This document shows positions 1 through 9,728 of a stretch of 64,000 bases of DNA, piece after piece. Each line of letters begins with the position of its first letter. Position 1 is the first letter of the stretch. A program made the position numbers and the translations under genes. Below the pieces are notes generated by a model. It ran no database searches and was not told where the DNA came from. It saw only the letters and a program-made list of their open reading frames with translations. This DNA is from Actinernus sp. WN-2022 (taxonomy: Eukaryota; Cnidaria; Anthozoa; Actiniaria; Actinernidae), in the NCBI GenBank assembly GCA_030867875.1, contig JAOWCC010000655.1, forward strand, positions 8,888,269 to 8,952,268, written 5' to 3'.

Positions 1-1056
1 TTTAGTTCAAAAGTTATCATGCTCTCCATGAAAAGGCGAAAATAATCAGAGTAGATATGCGGAAAACGTCGTCAAGTCAGCTCTCTTTTTAGAATTTTCC
101 AATTCCCCGAAAAGGTTTTGCAGCTGATATATCAATAGACATTTTTTGAAAATTTCAAACAAATCGAATAAATTCCTCTTGAGTGGGAGCTTTTTTAAAA
201 CTCTATTTTGGTTGAAAATCGAAAGCGTAGAAAATAGCATTTAAAAAAATCTAGCCGCCTGTCGTACGTGAATCTCTCAAACAATCAGCGAGCTCTTGGC
301 CAATCACTTCTCATCACAGTTCAACTATCTGTCAAGATTTCCCGCCAATGTTGATTTCCTATCAAAGCTACGCGCCGCATCGAGAAAATGTTAATATTAA
401 TAGCTGGTCGTTCTAGTTTTCTTGTGTGAATTGAAAAATGGAAAAGACAAAAAGACCTTGAAGGACATTAAGTGAAGGTGAACACCTTGAGACGCCTTGA
501 ATGACAGCATAGTTAGTAGAGGAGACAGCGATTTGCAGGCGGCTGAAACAGCATGGCAATAGCGAGATCGTGGTGTTGGTTTCAAGCGATTCAGAGTCAC
601 CGTCAGATTCTATCTATATAAGCTTTCTTGGAAACAAATATTCTCTCGGCTGGCTCCTATCAATTCTTCTTTATGTTCAGATGTGGACCACTCGGCACTC
701 TGTCTGAAAGTGAAAATACGAACCCTTGTCGGGTTTCGCGAGGATTCCTATTTGGCTTTATAGTGGTATGCATATTTGTTTGGCCTTGTTTTGCTTTTCT
801 TTATTCTTTGTTTTCCAAGCTAAGGGCATTCTGCTTGCTTTTTGGAAGGCATAAGGCCAACAACCGATGGAATTATGGAATCGTGTGTGGAAAAACTTTT
901 CTCAATAAACATAAACATTGGTAACTATGAAATAAATTGAATATGCGCTAACTTCCCAACACCGTCGTTACGGGCGAGTGAGCACTTGTCATGTGTTTAT
1001 TGATCTGCTGTCAATCAAACAGAACATTTTACTTCCGGTCAAAAACTTCCTTTTGG
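1..1056 (+). repeat. Dispersed repeat, copy A (undisrupted)
   Basis: This stretch is repeated in the same orientation at 34555-35210 plus 39142-39413, with shared blocks such as the run around 165-240 (matching about 34718-34795) and the run around 780-920 (matching about 39168-39310). Copy A is continuous across the point where copy B is split, so it serves as the empty site for the insertion at 35211. I see no convincing protein in it; the short ORFs are not protein-like. It may be an unclassified transposon or a segmental duplication. The left end is cut by the window edge. Confidence 0.8.
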
Positions 1057-1544
1057 TATTTCTCCCTCAACATTAATTTTTATTGAACGGAGTTTTTGGT
1101 ATATGAGACACTACTACTAAAACTACATTTCTGTGCGAAAAAAAAAAATTCCCATCTTTTTCGTTTTGAAGGTATCCGGTAACCTTAATCAATCAATTCC
1201 TGTAGAGTTTCTGGCCTAAGATTGAATTACAGACATTCTTTAAACTGGTTAAAGAATATTGCAAGTTAATCATGTAGATAGACAGAATTAAAGAATAAGT
1301 AAATGAACGCTGTATAATAATAAGACGGATTACTTGTCTAGGTCACGTCGACAGGAGATTCTGGTCGGGGCGGATGCCTCTGTTTTCCTTATGAAGATTT
1401 TTCCATCATATGACCAACATCCTTGATATTTCTTGTTTGCCTTTACTTTTCTTGCCTCTGAAAATACCTTTCTCCGGGCGGCTGTTAGATTTTCGTTGAT
1501 GTAAATATGGCATGCTCCAGGGAAAGTACCGGATGGTGTAATTT

Positions 1545-1636
1545 GCGGCTTGACGGCTCGACGGCTCGATGGCTTGACGGCTCGAAGGCTTGGCGGCTCG
1601 ACGGCTTGACGGAACGGCGGCTTGACGGAACGGCGG
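1545..1636. repeat. Minisatellite of a GC-rich ~10-bp unit
   Basis: About nine imperfect copies of a unit close to ggcttgacggctcgac, with alternations of ctcga, cttga and ggaac. The two minus-strand ORFs crossing it are repetitive (PPFRQAV/PSSRRAV type) only because the DNA is repetitive. I take it as a simple tandem repeat, not a gene. Confidence 0.8.
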
Positions 1637-1675
1637 AATAACATTTGTTTTTTCAGAAGCTTTGTAAGAAGTGCA

Positions 1676-1745
1676 AACATACATACATACACTTTATTTA
1701 TCCTCAAATTTACAGAGTAGCTGAAATAAGCTAACGTTTCGAAAC
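1676..1745 (-). repeat. 3' end remnant of a LINE (minus strand)
   Basis: A short (catа-type) tetranucleotide run at 1677-1692 is followed by sequence that, read on the minus strand, resembles the end of the LINE at 2415-3108 (an AAATAAAGT-type segment just before a TATG run). It looks like a 5'-truncated copy with little more than its tail. The rest of 1057-2414 shows no gene I can support. Confidence 0.45.
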
Positions 1746-2414
1746 GTTTGAAACAGGGACAATTGGCGAAAAGGCTAATTGATCTGTTTCATATAAATAT
1801 AAACTTTGATAGACCCAGCTACAGTTGGAGGATTTGCAAGAGCTCCAGTTTAACTTTTTTTTAAACCTTTTTCAAAGTTCTCACTCGACAAAGCTTAAAG
1901 GGGAATTATGCCGTTGAGTGTGCTGCAGAAGTTTCTTTTCCCTGAAACTTTTCTCGGCTATGGGTCTGTACAATGTGCGAGGCATGCGAGCGAGCGATGC
2001 GAGCCAGCGATGCGAGCCATGCAAAAATATATAATTAATCAAAAACAAAATTTAGCCAGACAAATTAAAGTTCAATCGATTATTTCCAGTACCGATGATG
2101 AAACACTCATACAAATAATTATGTTGACCGGGAATAGGGAAAGTGCGTGTTGAAATGTTAAAGGGAAAAAATGGCGGGGAAAATTAAAGACATGATCTAT
2201 CGCAGTGTGGAAATTTCGAAGATCGGCTGAGCCAAGTCCAAGAGAATTTGACTTTCTTTCCGATTAACGATAAAAAGCAAGCATTTTGACGACCTTTCGG
2301 AATCAGTATTCTCCAGATACAGAACCGAGATGAACAGACCGAAACAAACAGAACAGAGATGAACAGACTGATGGTTTTAATACGGAGAATCGAATCAGTA
2401 TCAGTAATCAATTT

Positions 2415-3108
2415 AATGTGATGATTAGATTTCACAAGCTTATTTCTAAAAGTACATTGCTTCGCCTATATAAGGCATTTATCCTGCCGCACTTCCATTA
2501 TTGTTCCACGGTTTGGCATTTTTGTAGTTGTAGAAACACTGATAAATTAGAAGCCTTAAATAAGCGTATTCTGAGATTTATGTTCGATGACAGGAATTCT
2601 AACTACAACCAGCTATTATATAAAGCTAAAACACCTTCACTATATAATAGAAGAATACAGAATATGCTAATTATACTTTTTAAATCTCTGAAATTTTCAA
2701 ACTATCCAGGCTACCTAAAAGATATGTTTACTCTAAGATCTGTAATCTATTCCTTAAGAGGCACTGATATTTTGAACCTACCTAAACCTCAAACAACAAC
2801 TTATGGCCTGCACTCTTTCAAATATTCGACTGCAAAATTCTGGAACTCCCTACCTGATAATCTTCGATCTTTAACAACTATCACTGATTTTAAGAGAGAA
2901 ATCCGTAAATACAATCTAATCTAATTTTACAGTAATATCTATTTGTTAATAATTTCTAGGTTTCATTGTAAATATTTTTAGTATTAGTAATATAACAATA
3001 GTATTAGTATTAGTAACAGTAGTTTTCTCGAAGATATTAGCATGTATTTGCTACTCTGCAAATTCGAGTTGAAATAAAGTTTATGTATGTATGTATGTAT
3101 GTATGTAG
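2415..3108 (+). mobile_element. LINE fragment, 3' end with reverse-transcriptase C-terminus
   Basis: An open frame from 2418 to 2924 reads as the end of a non-LTR reverse transcriptase polyprotein: it contains the YxSTVWHF block, KLEALNKRILRF, and the closing TTYGLHSFKYSTAKFWNSLP block that is typical of CR1/L2-like LINEs in invertebrates. It is followed by about 150 bp of 3' UTR and a (TATG)n tail at about 3080-3108. The 5' part (endonuclease and RT palm) is missing, as expected from target-primed 5' truncation. The clade call is from memory of the family and not tested by alignment. Confidence 0.85.
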
Positions 3109-3161
3109 TAGTGCAGAACTGAATAAACTACTTTTATGATTGCAAAAACAATTTATCGAAC

Positions 3162-4415
3162 TGCAAATGACGTGAACACTAGTAGGATAAAGAAGAAAAG
3201 TATTAAACCGAAAAAAAAACGACAGAACAAGAAAAACGAGCGAAACTGAACTCTTGAGGAAATTATAAAATTGGCCGGCCCCTGTGGAAACATCAACAAA
3301 GAGTGACTTTCATTCAGAAAGGCGATTTCGATTCTCGCTGGAAAATCGATGGAAACAACGGTTGTCACGGTTTTAGTTTAGAAGTATGTGTGTTACAGAA
3401 CTGTTGACGTTTCATGGGTTTTGCGCTATGGATTCGGGAACGCACTGACATACAGCTATGTCGATTGTATTGTAGAGCGGCCATATCGAATGTATATTGG
3501 AACAAGAGCCCACTGGGCTTTCACTCGGGCCACTATATATTCAACAGGAGACATTTTGCATGTCCTACCTTTATGGAGGAATGGGTACTCCCATAAAGAA
3601 ATTGTTTTCAGTGTCCAAGGGAAGCACATTAGAAATGTGCACATTTTGTTCGTCGCTGGAAGCGGATCAGAGAAACTAAGTAATAGATTGAACTGAATTG
3701 TGATTGTAATCGAAATATTGTAAATTAGAATTAGAAAGGACTTAGCTGTGAATAACTGCGAGGGTAAAGTGAACAAAATAAAACTTACAGCGAGGTATAC
3801 GCTGGTATAAAAATAAAAACGTTTCATTTTTCTAGGGATCCAGAATCAGGGGTCCACGTTTCGTCGACTGACTCGGGTTCCTGTATACGGAAAATTTTAT
3901 TTTTTCCACCTCAAAAAGCATTTACCATTGCAGGAACTCTAATCTCAATTTTCTTACTTTTTTATTGCAACTCGCATTTTTAACTCGCAACTCGCATTTT
4001 TCAACTCGCATCAAATCCATTCTCCAAGTTAACTGACAACCAGTAAGCAAAGCACACACTGGCGGAAGCTGAATACTTACCTTCTCACATTCATTTGCAA
4101 CGAAAACCTCAAAACCTTAGCCCTGAAAACACATGATAATTCGAGCCACCGACATAAAATCCGCGGCTGAACTGATGATGAGCCAACAGCTAACAGGTAT
4201 AAAATACCAATAGCAAAGCTTTTTGCAACAGTTGGTTACATTGTACAACGTGTCGTGTGAATGGGATTGGTGCCTGTACCAAGCATTTTGGCCAAGTGTC
4301 TACACCCCTAAATTTGGACCGCGGACCCAAAAGTTTTCGGCACGACACCTATTTTTGTCGTGTACTGATATGAACATTTCTGGGTCGGCGGACCCATATT
4401 ATCTCGGTCCGCCTG
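3162..4415 (+). repeat. Long inverted-repeat arm A
   Basis: This block is present again in inverted orientation at 49273-50598. Matching pieces include the segment with the CTAGTAGGATAA run, the segment with AGCCCACTGGGCTTTC at about 3509, the segment with CGAGGTATACGCTGG at about 3790 and the segment with the GGTCCGCGGACC palindrome near 4318. The arms are diverged and carry indels, and the ORFs in them are not protein-like. They are best read as two copies of an unclassified repeat in opposite orientation. Confidence 0.8.
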
Positions 4416-4633
4416 GTTGGAGAGCCGTCCTTGAGAATTATAGCATAAGTCTACAATAATTATTACCTTAAATAAAGCTTTCCAAACATAACGAAGGTAT
4501 ATCGGTTAATAAGAGTTTTATTATATGGCCATTTTGAAATCTAAAATAAAAGGTAAAGGCAGGGAAATGTTTTTTTATTTGCATTGCTACAGCGCGCGTG
4601 TAACACTCAAATGGCTTCTCCAGTACTTTTACT

Positions 4634-5985
4634 GAATACAATACAATACAATACAATACTTTTTATTGGAACCTTGATAAAAACAACGTGTACATCGGTA
4701 TAAACCCAATAAAATAAAATTAACATAATAATAAAACTATGTGTTTAAGATATATATAGAATGGGATAAGTGTTACAAAAATAGGGGAAGAGATAATAAC
4801 AAGATTGATAACGGACGTTATGTCAATTTACAATTTCATTATACTTATCAATAATGTCTTTAATGAATGAACTGCTAACCTTCAAAATATTTTCAACTTT
4901 CATAGAAATTATATAATTAAATAAATTACAAGGATCAAAGTTAGAAAAAGAAGGATTAATCAAGAATAACTTATTCATAAATGAAACACGAGTTTGTACC
5001 ATGTGAGAATTATCACATTGGAAAAGGTAATGGTGTTCATTACCAACTTCACCAGATGTACAAATGGTGCAAATTCTATTACTTCTAGGGATACCTTTAT
5101 AACGACCTTGTTCAATCGGGAAACAGTGGGCTGAGATTCGTAACTTGGTTACAGCTCTACGTGTTTCAAAATCGTGGACTTTGGTTAAATAGGTTTCAAA
5201 AATATTATTGTTCTTTATTCTATAAAATAACTCTAACTTCGATTCTTTATTTCCTACTACGATCTCTGCTCTCTCTCTTCATGTAAATTTATGTAAATTT
5301 GTTTTAATTTTGCCTTAGATGATTTAAAAATGGACTTAAAATCTAAATTAGATACAATGGTAAAATCATTAACTCTAATGTTAAGTATCTTAAATAAAAG
5401 GGACATGGCTGAACCAAGACCATGCTCCTTTTTTTGACAGCTCACATGAAGTCTTCAAGGCCCCCATTAAAAATGGATTGTTAATGTGTTCAAGCAGATG
5501 AAAAAAGAATTTCAACAACACGCTGTAAATAGTTACATGTAGAGGAAAGGCACCTAACTCAGACCTTACTGCTGAATTAGTAGACTTGGAGCTCACACCT
5601 ATAGTAGCATTTTGTACATCTTAATATTCAACTTTTAAGGGAGTTCCTAGTCGTGGATGGAACACCTTCAAAAGACTAAATAATACCCTAATACCTTTGT
5701 TATATAAATTTGAATGATTAACAGCAAAGGAACCAGAGGGTGTCAAGACAGTACCAAGATACGTATAAGATACGGCTGTAGAAACATCAGTCCCACTACC
5801 GAAAGTACAATTAATGCCAATTTTACGACCTGTCTTATTAAAAACCATTACTTTTGTTTTCTTTAAATTTACTTGTAGTTGCCATTTCCGAGTATACCCG
5901 TAAAGCTTATCTAGACAAGATTGAAGGCCCTCCTCGCTCTTTGATACAAGTAATAAGTCATCAGCATATAACAGACTTCAACTTT
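4634..5985 (-). mobile_element. LINE fragment, RT and C-terminal zinc-knuckle region, decayed
   Basis: Read on the minus strand, 5848-5621 encodes a typical post-YADD reverse-transcriptase stretch (MVFNKTGRKI, then SYTYLGTVLTPSGSF). Further along, about 5200-4830, a broken frame carries a CxxC...H...C knuckle of the form found near the end of these LINE proteins. The 3' end is a pentanucleotide run (ATTGT on the minus strand) at about 4637-4660. Several frame breaks make it non-functional. It is related to the LINE at 50598-51990. Confidence 0.8.
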
Positions 5986-6174
5986 AACTACGCTTGGGAT
6001 TTTCAAAACGATCGATAGTATCGTTGTTTTAGGCATGAAATATAACAAGAGGAAAGCCTTTAAAGCAAAAAGGTGTTCAAAAGTGAACAGTGTTCATTTA
6101 AAATGAGATAAATCAAACATCTTTCATCACTAAAGCGGCGCGGCAATATGTTAATTCAAACCGGTATAAGTAGT

Positions 6175-6180
6175 GTCGTC
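6175..6180. repeat. Left 6-bp target-site duplication of Polinton 1
   Basis: The hexamer gtcgtc directly precedes the left terminus; the identical hexamer follows the right terminus at 32188-32193. A 6-bp duplication is the length known for Polinton/Maverick insertion. Confidence 0.93.
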
Positions 6181-6217
6181 AGTAGTTTAAGGGGTCACTA
6201 TGTGGCAGTTGCCCTCT

Positions 6218-6466
6218 CCTGATTGGTCGAGAGCAAATGTGTGACGTCACAGATGGGGTGACGTCACAAGCCCCGCCTCCTCAAGGATAGGGCAAATACG
6301 GGCCGCTGATTGGCCGGTCAGTTATAGGACAAATACGGGGCGCGGATTGGCCGGTCAGTGTGGCGGCAAAGTCGGGGCGCGGATTGGCCGGCCAGGATGG
6401 CGGCAAATAGGGGTTCGGGATTGGTCGGGCGTATAGGGCAAAGCCAGGCCTCGGATTGGCGGCCCG
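6218..6466. promoter_or_regulatory. CCAAT-box ladder on ~36-bp sub-repeats
   Basis: GATTGG (CCAAT on the other strand) occurs near 6218, 6308, 6344, 6381, 6419 and 6454. The last five sit in imperfect tandem units of about 36 bp that also contain GGCGGCAAA or GGGCAAA. The arrangement resembles an NF-Y-type enhancer ladder upstream of the TATA box at 6483. Confidence 0.65.
6242..6266. promoter_or_regulatory. Twin TGACGTCA (CRE/ATF-type) palindromes in the TIR
   Basis: Perfect TGACGTCA octamers lie at 6242-6249 and 6259-6266, 61 and 78 bp from the terminus; the right repeat has the mirror pair at 32102-32109 and 32119-32126. In animals this palindrome is the consensus for CREB/ATF bZIP factors. 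Its use here is inferred. Confidence 0.7.
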
Positions 6467-6482
6467 GAAAAGTCCCGAGGCG

Positions 6483-6490
6483 TATAAAAA
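6483..6490 (+). promoter_or_regulatory. TATA box at inner end of left TIR
   Basis: TATAAAAA, about 100 bp upstream of the ATG at 6590. The equivalent box in the right repeat (31878-31885, minus strand) lies about 35 bp upstream of the GRF-type gene. Confidence 0.65.
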
Positions 6491-6589
6491 AGTGAACCCT
6501 TGAGGCGAGGGCATTCATGTTGTTTTGGTTCTTTGCCGTGGTGTCCATGCTCTATCGAGACTACCATACAGTGTGGACTCTTTGGGAAG

Positions 6590-9397
6590 ATGATCAACAT
6601 GACGAAATTCCTATCGGTCGACGAAGTGGAGAAAGCGAGTCGGGATCAATTTAAAGCCTTGACCCAGCATTTGTACGTGGTTTTGGTGACCGCCGACATC
6701 ACTCAATGGAAAAGACTTCACCCGAAGGAGGATTTCGCAGAGAATTGGGAGAAAGCGCGCCAAGGATTTTCGCCGGAACACCTGAACGAATTCCTGCCCT
6801 TTTTGGGGCAGATGTGTGCGTTGCCCGTGACGTTAGAGATGAGAGACGAGGTGATGGTCAGCCTAAAACAACTCTCGGCCGACCAAGCGTACATCATTGT
6901 GCAAACGTGGCAAGGCAAACTGTGGGAAAAGGGGACGGACGACATGGCCAAATTGTTTGGAGGATTTCTGCAGAGGATCCACCTCATGAACACCGAGTTG
7001 AGGCATAGTGACCTCCCTCCCATGAGTCCGATGCATGTCACGTTGGCCTCCCTGTACAGGGCGGTGGTCTCCTACGCGAAGGGGGATTGTTTTCAGCGGG
7101 TGCAGCAAGTAGCCCAACGGACAGCCAAACGCAAAGCCTTGACCTTGGAGATCACCCCTTCCCGCGGCTACAACGAGGACCGCGCCTGGCTGTTTAAGTA
7201 CGACGACGACGGCACACTCCTGTTCGCGTACAAGGAGGACTTGAGGAGTGTGTGCAGGGCCCTCTTGGCCAAATTCTACCAAGACCTGATGAAGGAGATA
7301 GGGACCTGGGACCGACAAAAGCTAGAGGAGGTGGTGAAGAAGGAGTTCCCTGCCGTGAAGACGTTGCTGGAGGGTCGGTATTTGAAGGAACTGAAAGACA
7401 TGATTGCGGGGTGTGTCCATTATTGGCTCGCCATAGATGTGCTCCCCGAAGAACGGGAGGCGCTGTATGCGATGATGCACGAAATGGTCTTGTGGGAATT
7501 CAATTACATGAACGCGTCGGCGGTATGCCACCACCTGGGGAAGGCCTCCCTATGGTCCAACATCTCCTTACGCACCAATTTCCTGAGGGAAATGACGAAC
7601 TCCTTGTTCTGCTGGATTCCCCTGAAGCAGTGTTTGAAGCTGGAATGGGGCGAGTTGTGCGAGACGCGAATGCAGGAAGACCTGATCTGGGGAGACAAAG
7701 GGTGCTTGTACCGCCACCGTTCCATGGGACCCCGTAAAGACAGGTATTGGTACCACGCCGAAGCCTACGCGACAGACATGAAGGTGGCCAGTCACATTAT
7801 TTCTTCCCGCTACATGAAGATAGAGTCTGCATGCCAAACCCATTTCGACAAAAGCTTCGGCGACCTACTCCCGGACCCCTACTACCCACAGCAAGAGGAG
7901 CGGTACCAGAGAGAGCGCGCCACCACCCTAGAGTCTCTGGACTTTTTAACGTACCTGTACTTCCATTTGTGTGAACGGTACAGCGAGGCCACCCTGCACT
8001 GGGACGACACCCATAAGCTCCCCCTGAGTTTTGACGAATGCCAAACCCAGGTGAAGAAGCATCACGAGAAAACACTCAGGGAGTTACGCCCCCATGTCAC
8101 GATCCAAATCCTGAACCAAGACTACGATCTTCTGTTGCCTATCTGGGACCACTGCACCACGATGATGTTGTACGAACTCTACGACTATTCGGAGTTTGAG
8201 TTGTACGCCCACGTCCAGAGAAAACGAACCGACTGTTGGCGAAGCGAACGGCTGTACCGTTTGGCCTACTACCTCAGCCACCGTCTGGTCACCACGAGTT
8301 TGAACCGTCGTCAAGGGCGTGTCTGTGTCCTTCCTGTGGATGAGATGTGTGTTCCACTGGCCACCGCGCGTAAAGCATGCCTTGACTTGAGGGATCACTT
8401 GAGCGCCGTCCTAGCGGAGTTTGAGGCGGAGGAAAGGGAAGAAGAGGAAGACGACCTCAAGGAAGAAGAAGAGGCCGACAGGAGGGTGGCCCGTAGGATG
8501 GTGATGGACGACGAAAACATGGAGGAAGAGGAAGACGCCGCGACCAAGAAGGCGAGGAGAGAGAAGAGGTTGGAAGAAGAAGAGGAGTACGACGAGAGAA
8601 TGACTGAGAAGAGGAAGTTGAAGTACCCCAAAGAAGCCCTGGAATGGTTCGTGATGGCCGTGCGGTACTTTACGGACCGGCTGACCTTCCATATGCTACA
8701 GTTTTGCGGGGTCCATGATTTTAAAATTCATTTCACGCTGACGCAGGGATGCCAGGCGACCCTGGACGACTTGTGCATGAAAACAGAGCCAGGGAGGAAA
8801 GTTTGGGCAGAGATTATGGAAGCGAACTACAAGGCCCATCTTCAAGGAACCTATTACGCTAAGCAGGAGGAGTTGGTGGCGACTCTGATCACCCACCTTT
8901 TCCGGAAACGGGGGTACTCGAGCAGGGACAATCCCCTCTACGACAAAGTGAGGCGTTTTGGGATGCATTGCGTGACTGGCATTCACGACACGTACCCCGT
9001 GGAAACCATGGAAGCTGTGATGGGCGAGACGCCCCCGACGCCGGACGGTCTAACACCTTACCTCGACAGGGTGGCCCTCAGTTTTGCGTGGACCCTCTTC
9101 AAGGAGAAAGAAGAGGAAGAAGATGAAACCATGAAGAAGACAAGACTGTTTCCGTCAGTGATGCTGGAGGAGGTATTGAGGAAGGTCCATTTGGACCTTG
9201 AGCAAGGGATCTGTGTGATCCAGCAAGCGGGGGTCATTTTCACCAACCCTCCGACCTACACCTACAAACTGTACGAAGACAGTGGCAGGACGGTCTCGTT
9301 CGAGAGCCAGCACGCCACGACCCGAGATGCCATCCAAGATGATGTCCCCGTGTCTCCCTTGAGCTTCTATATTTTTTTTTGTAAAAACAACCAATAA
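6590..9397 (+). CDS. Unrecognised 935-residue Polinton protein
   Basis: One uninterrupted frame. The first ATG is at 6590 (M-I-N-M; a second in-frame ATG is at 6599); the frame is open further upstream but without ATG. The protein is rich in Trp, Tyr, Cys and His in its first two thirds (for example YHAEAYATDMKVASH), then has a long Glu/Asp/Lys/Arg-rich stretch at roughly residues 620-690, then a folded-looking C-terminal third with a second acidic patch. I find no Walker A, no polymerase or nuclease signature, no signal peptide and no membrane segment. An AATAAA overlaps the stop codon. It is the first gene inside the left TIR promoter, the position of a possible early gene. It is not one of the core Polinton genes I know, and it has no counterpart in the visible part of element 2. 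Function unknown. Confidence 0.85.
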   Translation: MINMTKFLSVDEVEKASRDQFKALTQHLYVVLVTADITQWKRLHPKEDFAENWEKARQGFSPEHLNEFLPFLGQMCALPVTLEMRDEVMVSLKQLSADQAYIIVQTWQGKLWEKGTDDMAKLFGGFLQRIHLMNTELRHSDLPPMSPMHVTLASLYRAVVSYAKGDCFQRVQQVAQRTAKRKALTLEITPSRGYNEDRAWLFKYDDDGTLLFAYKEDLRSVCRALLAKFYQDLMKEIGTWDRQKLEEVVKKEFPAVKTLLEGRYLKELKDMIAGCVHYWLAIDVLPEEREALYAMMHEMVLWEFNYMNASAVCHHLGKASLWSNISLRTNFLREMTNSLFCWIPLKQCLKLEWGELCETRMQEDLIWGDKGCLYRHRSMGPRKDRYWYHAEAYATDMKVASHIISSRYMKIESACQTHFDKSFGDLLPDPYYPQQEERYQRERATTLESLDFLTYLYFHLCERYSEATLHWDDTHKLPLSFDECQTQVKKHHEKTLRELRPHVTIQILNQDYDLLLPIWDHCTTMMLYELYDYSEFELYAHVQRKRTDCWRSERLYRLAYYLSHRLVTTSLNRRQGRVCVLPVDEMCVPLATARKACLDLRDHLSAVLAEFEAEEREEEEDDLKEEEEADRRVARRMVMDDENMEEEEDAATKKARREKRLEEEEEYDERMTEKRKLKYPKEALEWFVMAVRYFTDRLTFHMLQFCGVHDFKIHFTLTQGCQATLDDLCMKTEPGRKVWAEIMEANYKAHLQGTYYAKQEELVATLITHLFRKRGYSSRDNPLYDKVRRFGMHCVTGIHDTYPVETMEAVMGETPPTPDGLTPYLDRVALSFAWTLFKEKEEEEDETMKKTRLFPSVMLEEVLRKVHLDLEQGICVIQQAGVIFTNPPTYTYKLYEDSGRTVSFESQHATTRDAIQDDVPVSPLSFYIFFCKNNQ

Positions 9398-9488
9398 AAC
9401 TTTTCCAAGGGAAAACCCCTGTGTCTGTCGTAGGGAGGGAAAAAGGTATAAGGGAGGTACTGCGCACTAGATTCGGGGAGAGTACAGA

Positions 9489-9728
9489 ATGCCCTGCGGC
9501 GGAGAAGGAGGTCCATCCCTCAAGTGCCACGGCATTTTGAAGCGGGTCTGTTGTCTCTTGGCGTGTTGCGGGGGAAAAGTGATTATCCAGGGATCTCATT
9601 TTGAGGATTATGGGGCTCCCCAAGAAGAAGTAGAAGAAGAATCCCGCAGCGCTGCTCGAGGCGTTGTACTACGACCCCAGCAGCCCTGTTGCCTTTGGGG
9701 GTGCTGCCCGCCTGGTGAAAGCGGCTAG
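9489..9728 (+). CDS. Small Cys-rich ORF overlapping the integrase start
   Basis: A 79-codon frame with ATG at 9489, about 40 bp downstream of a TATA-like GGTATAAGG at about 9445. Residues 19-34 (RVCCLLACCGGKVIIQ) are nearly identical to residues 18-33 of the ORF at 58594-58824 in element 2 (RVRCILACCGGKIIVQ). In both elements the integrase ATG falls inside this ORF in the +1 frame. Beyond about residue 38 the sequence is shaped by the overlapping integrase frame, although both copies end in a second Cys cluster and have similar length (79 and 76). It could be a short membrane-associated peptide, an overlapping gene, or an upstream regulatory ORF. Confidence 0.5.
   Translation: MPCGGEGGPSLKCHGILKRVCCLLACCGGKVIIQGSHFEDYGAPQEEVEEESRSAARGVVLRPQQPCCLWGCCPPGESG

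Larger units (their letters stand above)
6181..6499 (+). repeat. Left terminal inverted repeat of Polinton 1 (319 bp)
   Basis: Matches the reverse complement of 31869-32187 at nearly every base, both copies being 319 bp. It begins AGTAGTTTAAGGGGTCACTA. Differences are few and concentrated in the internal ~36-bp sub-repeats. The repeat ends just after an inward TATA box, so each copy carries a complete-looking promoter. Confidence 0.95.

Noticed and set aside
1330..1707. Minus-strand 125-codon ORF as a repetitive protein
   Set aside because: Its repeats come from the DNA minisatellite at 1545-1636, and two frames show the same periodicity.
6718..9394. Several minus-strand ORFs of 60-150 codons opposite the 935-residue gene
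   Set aside because: Shadow frames of a GC-rich coding region; none has protein-like features or a conserved counterpart.
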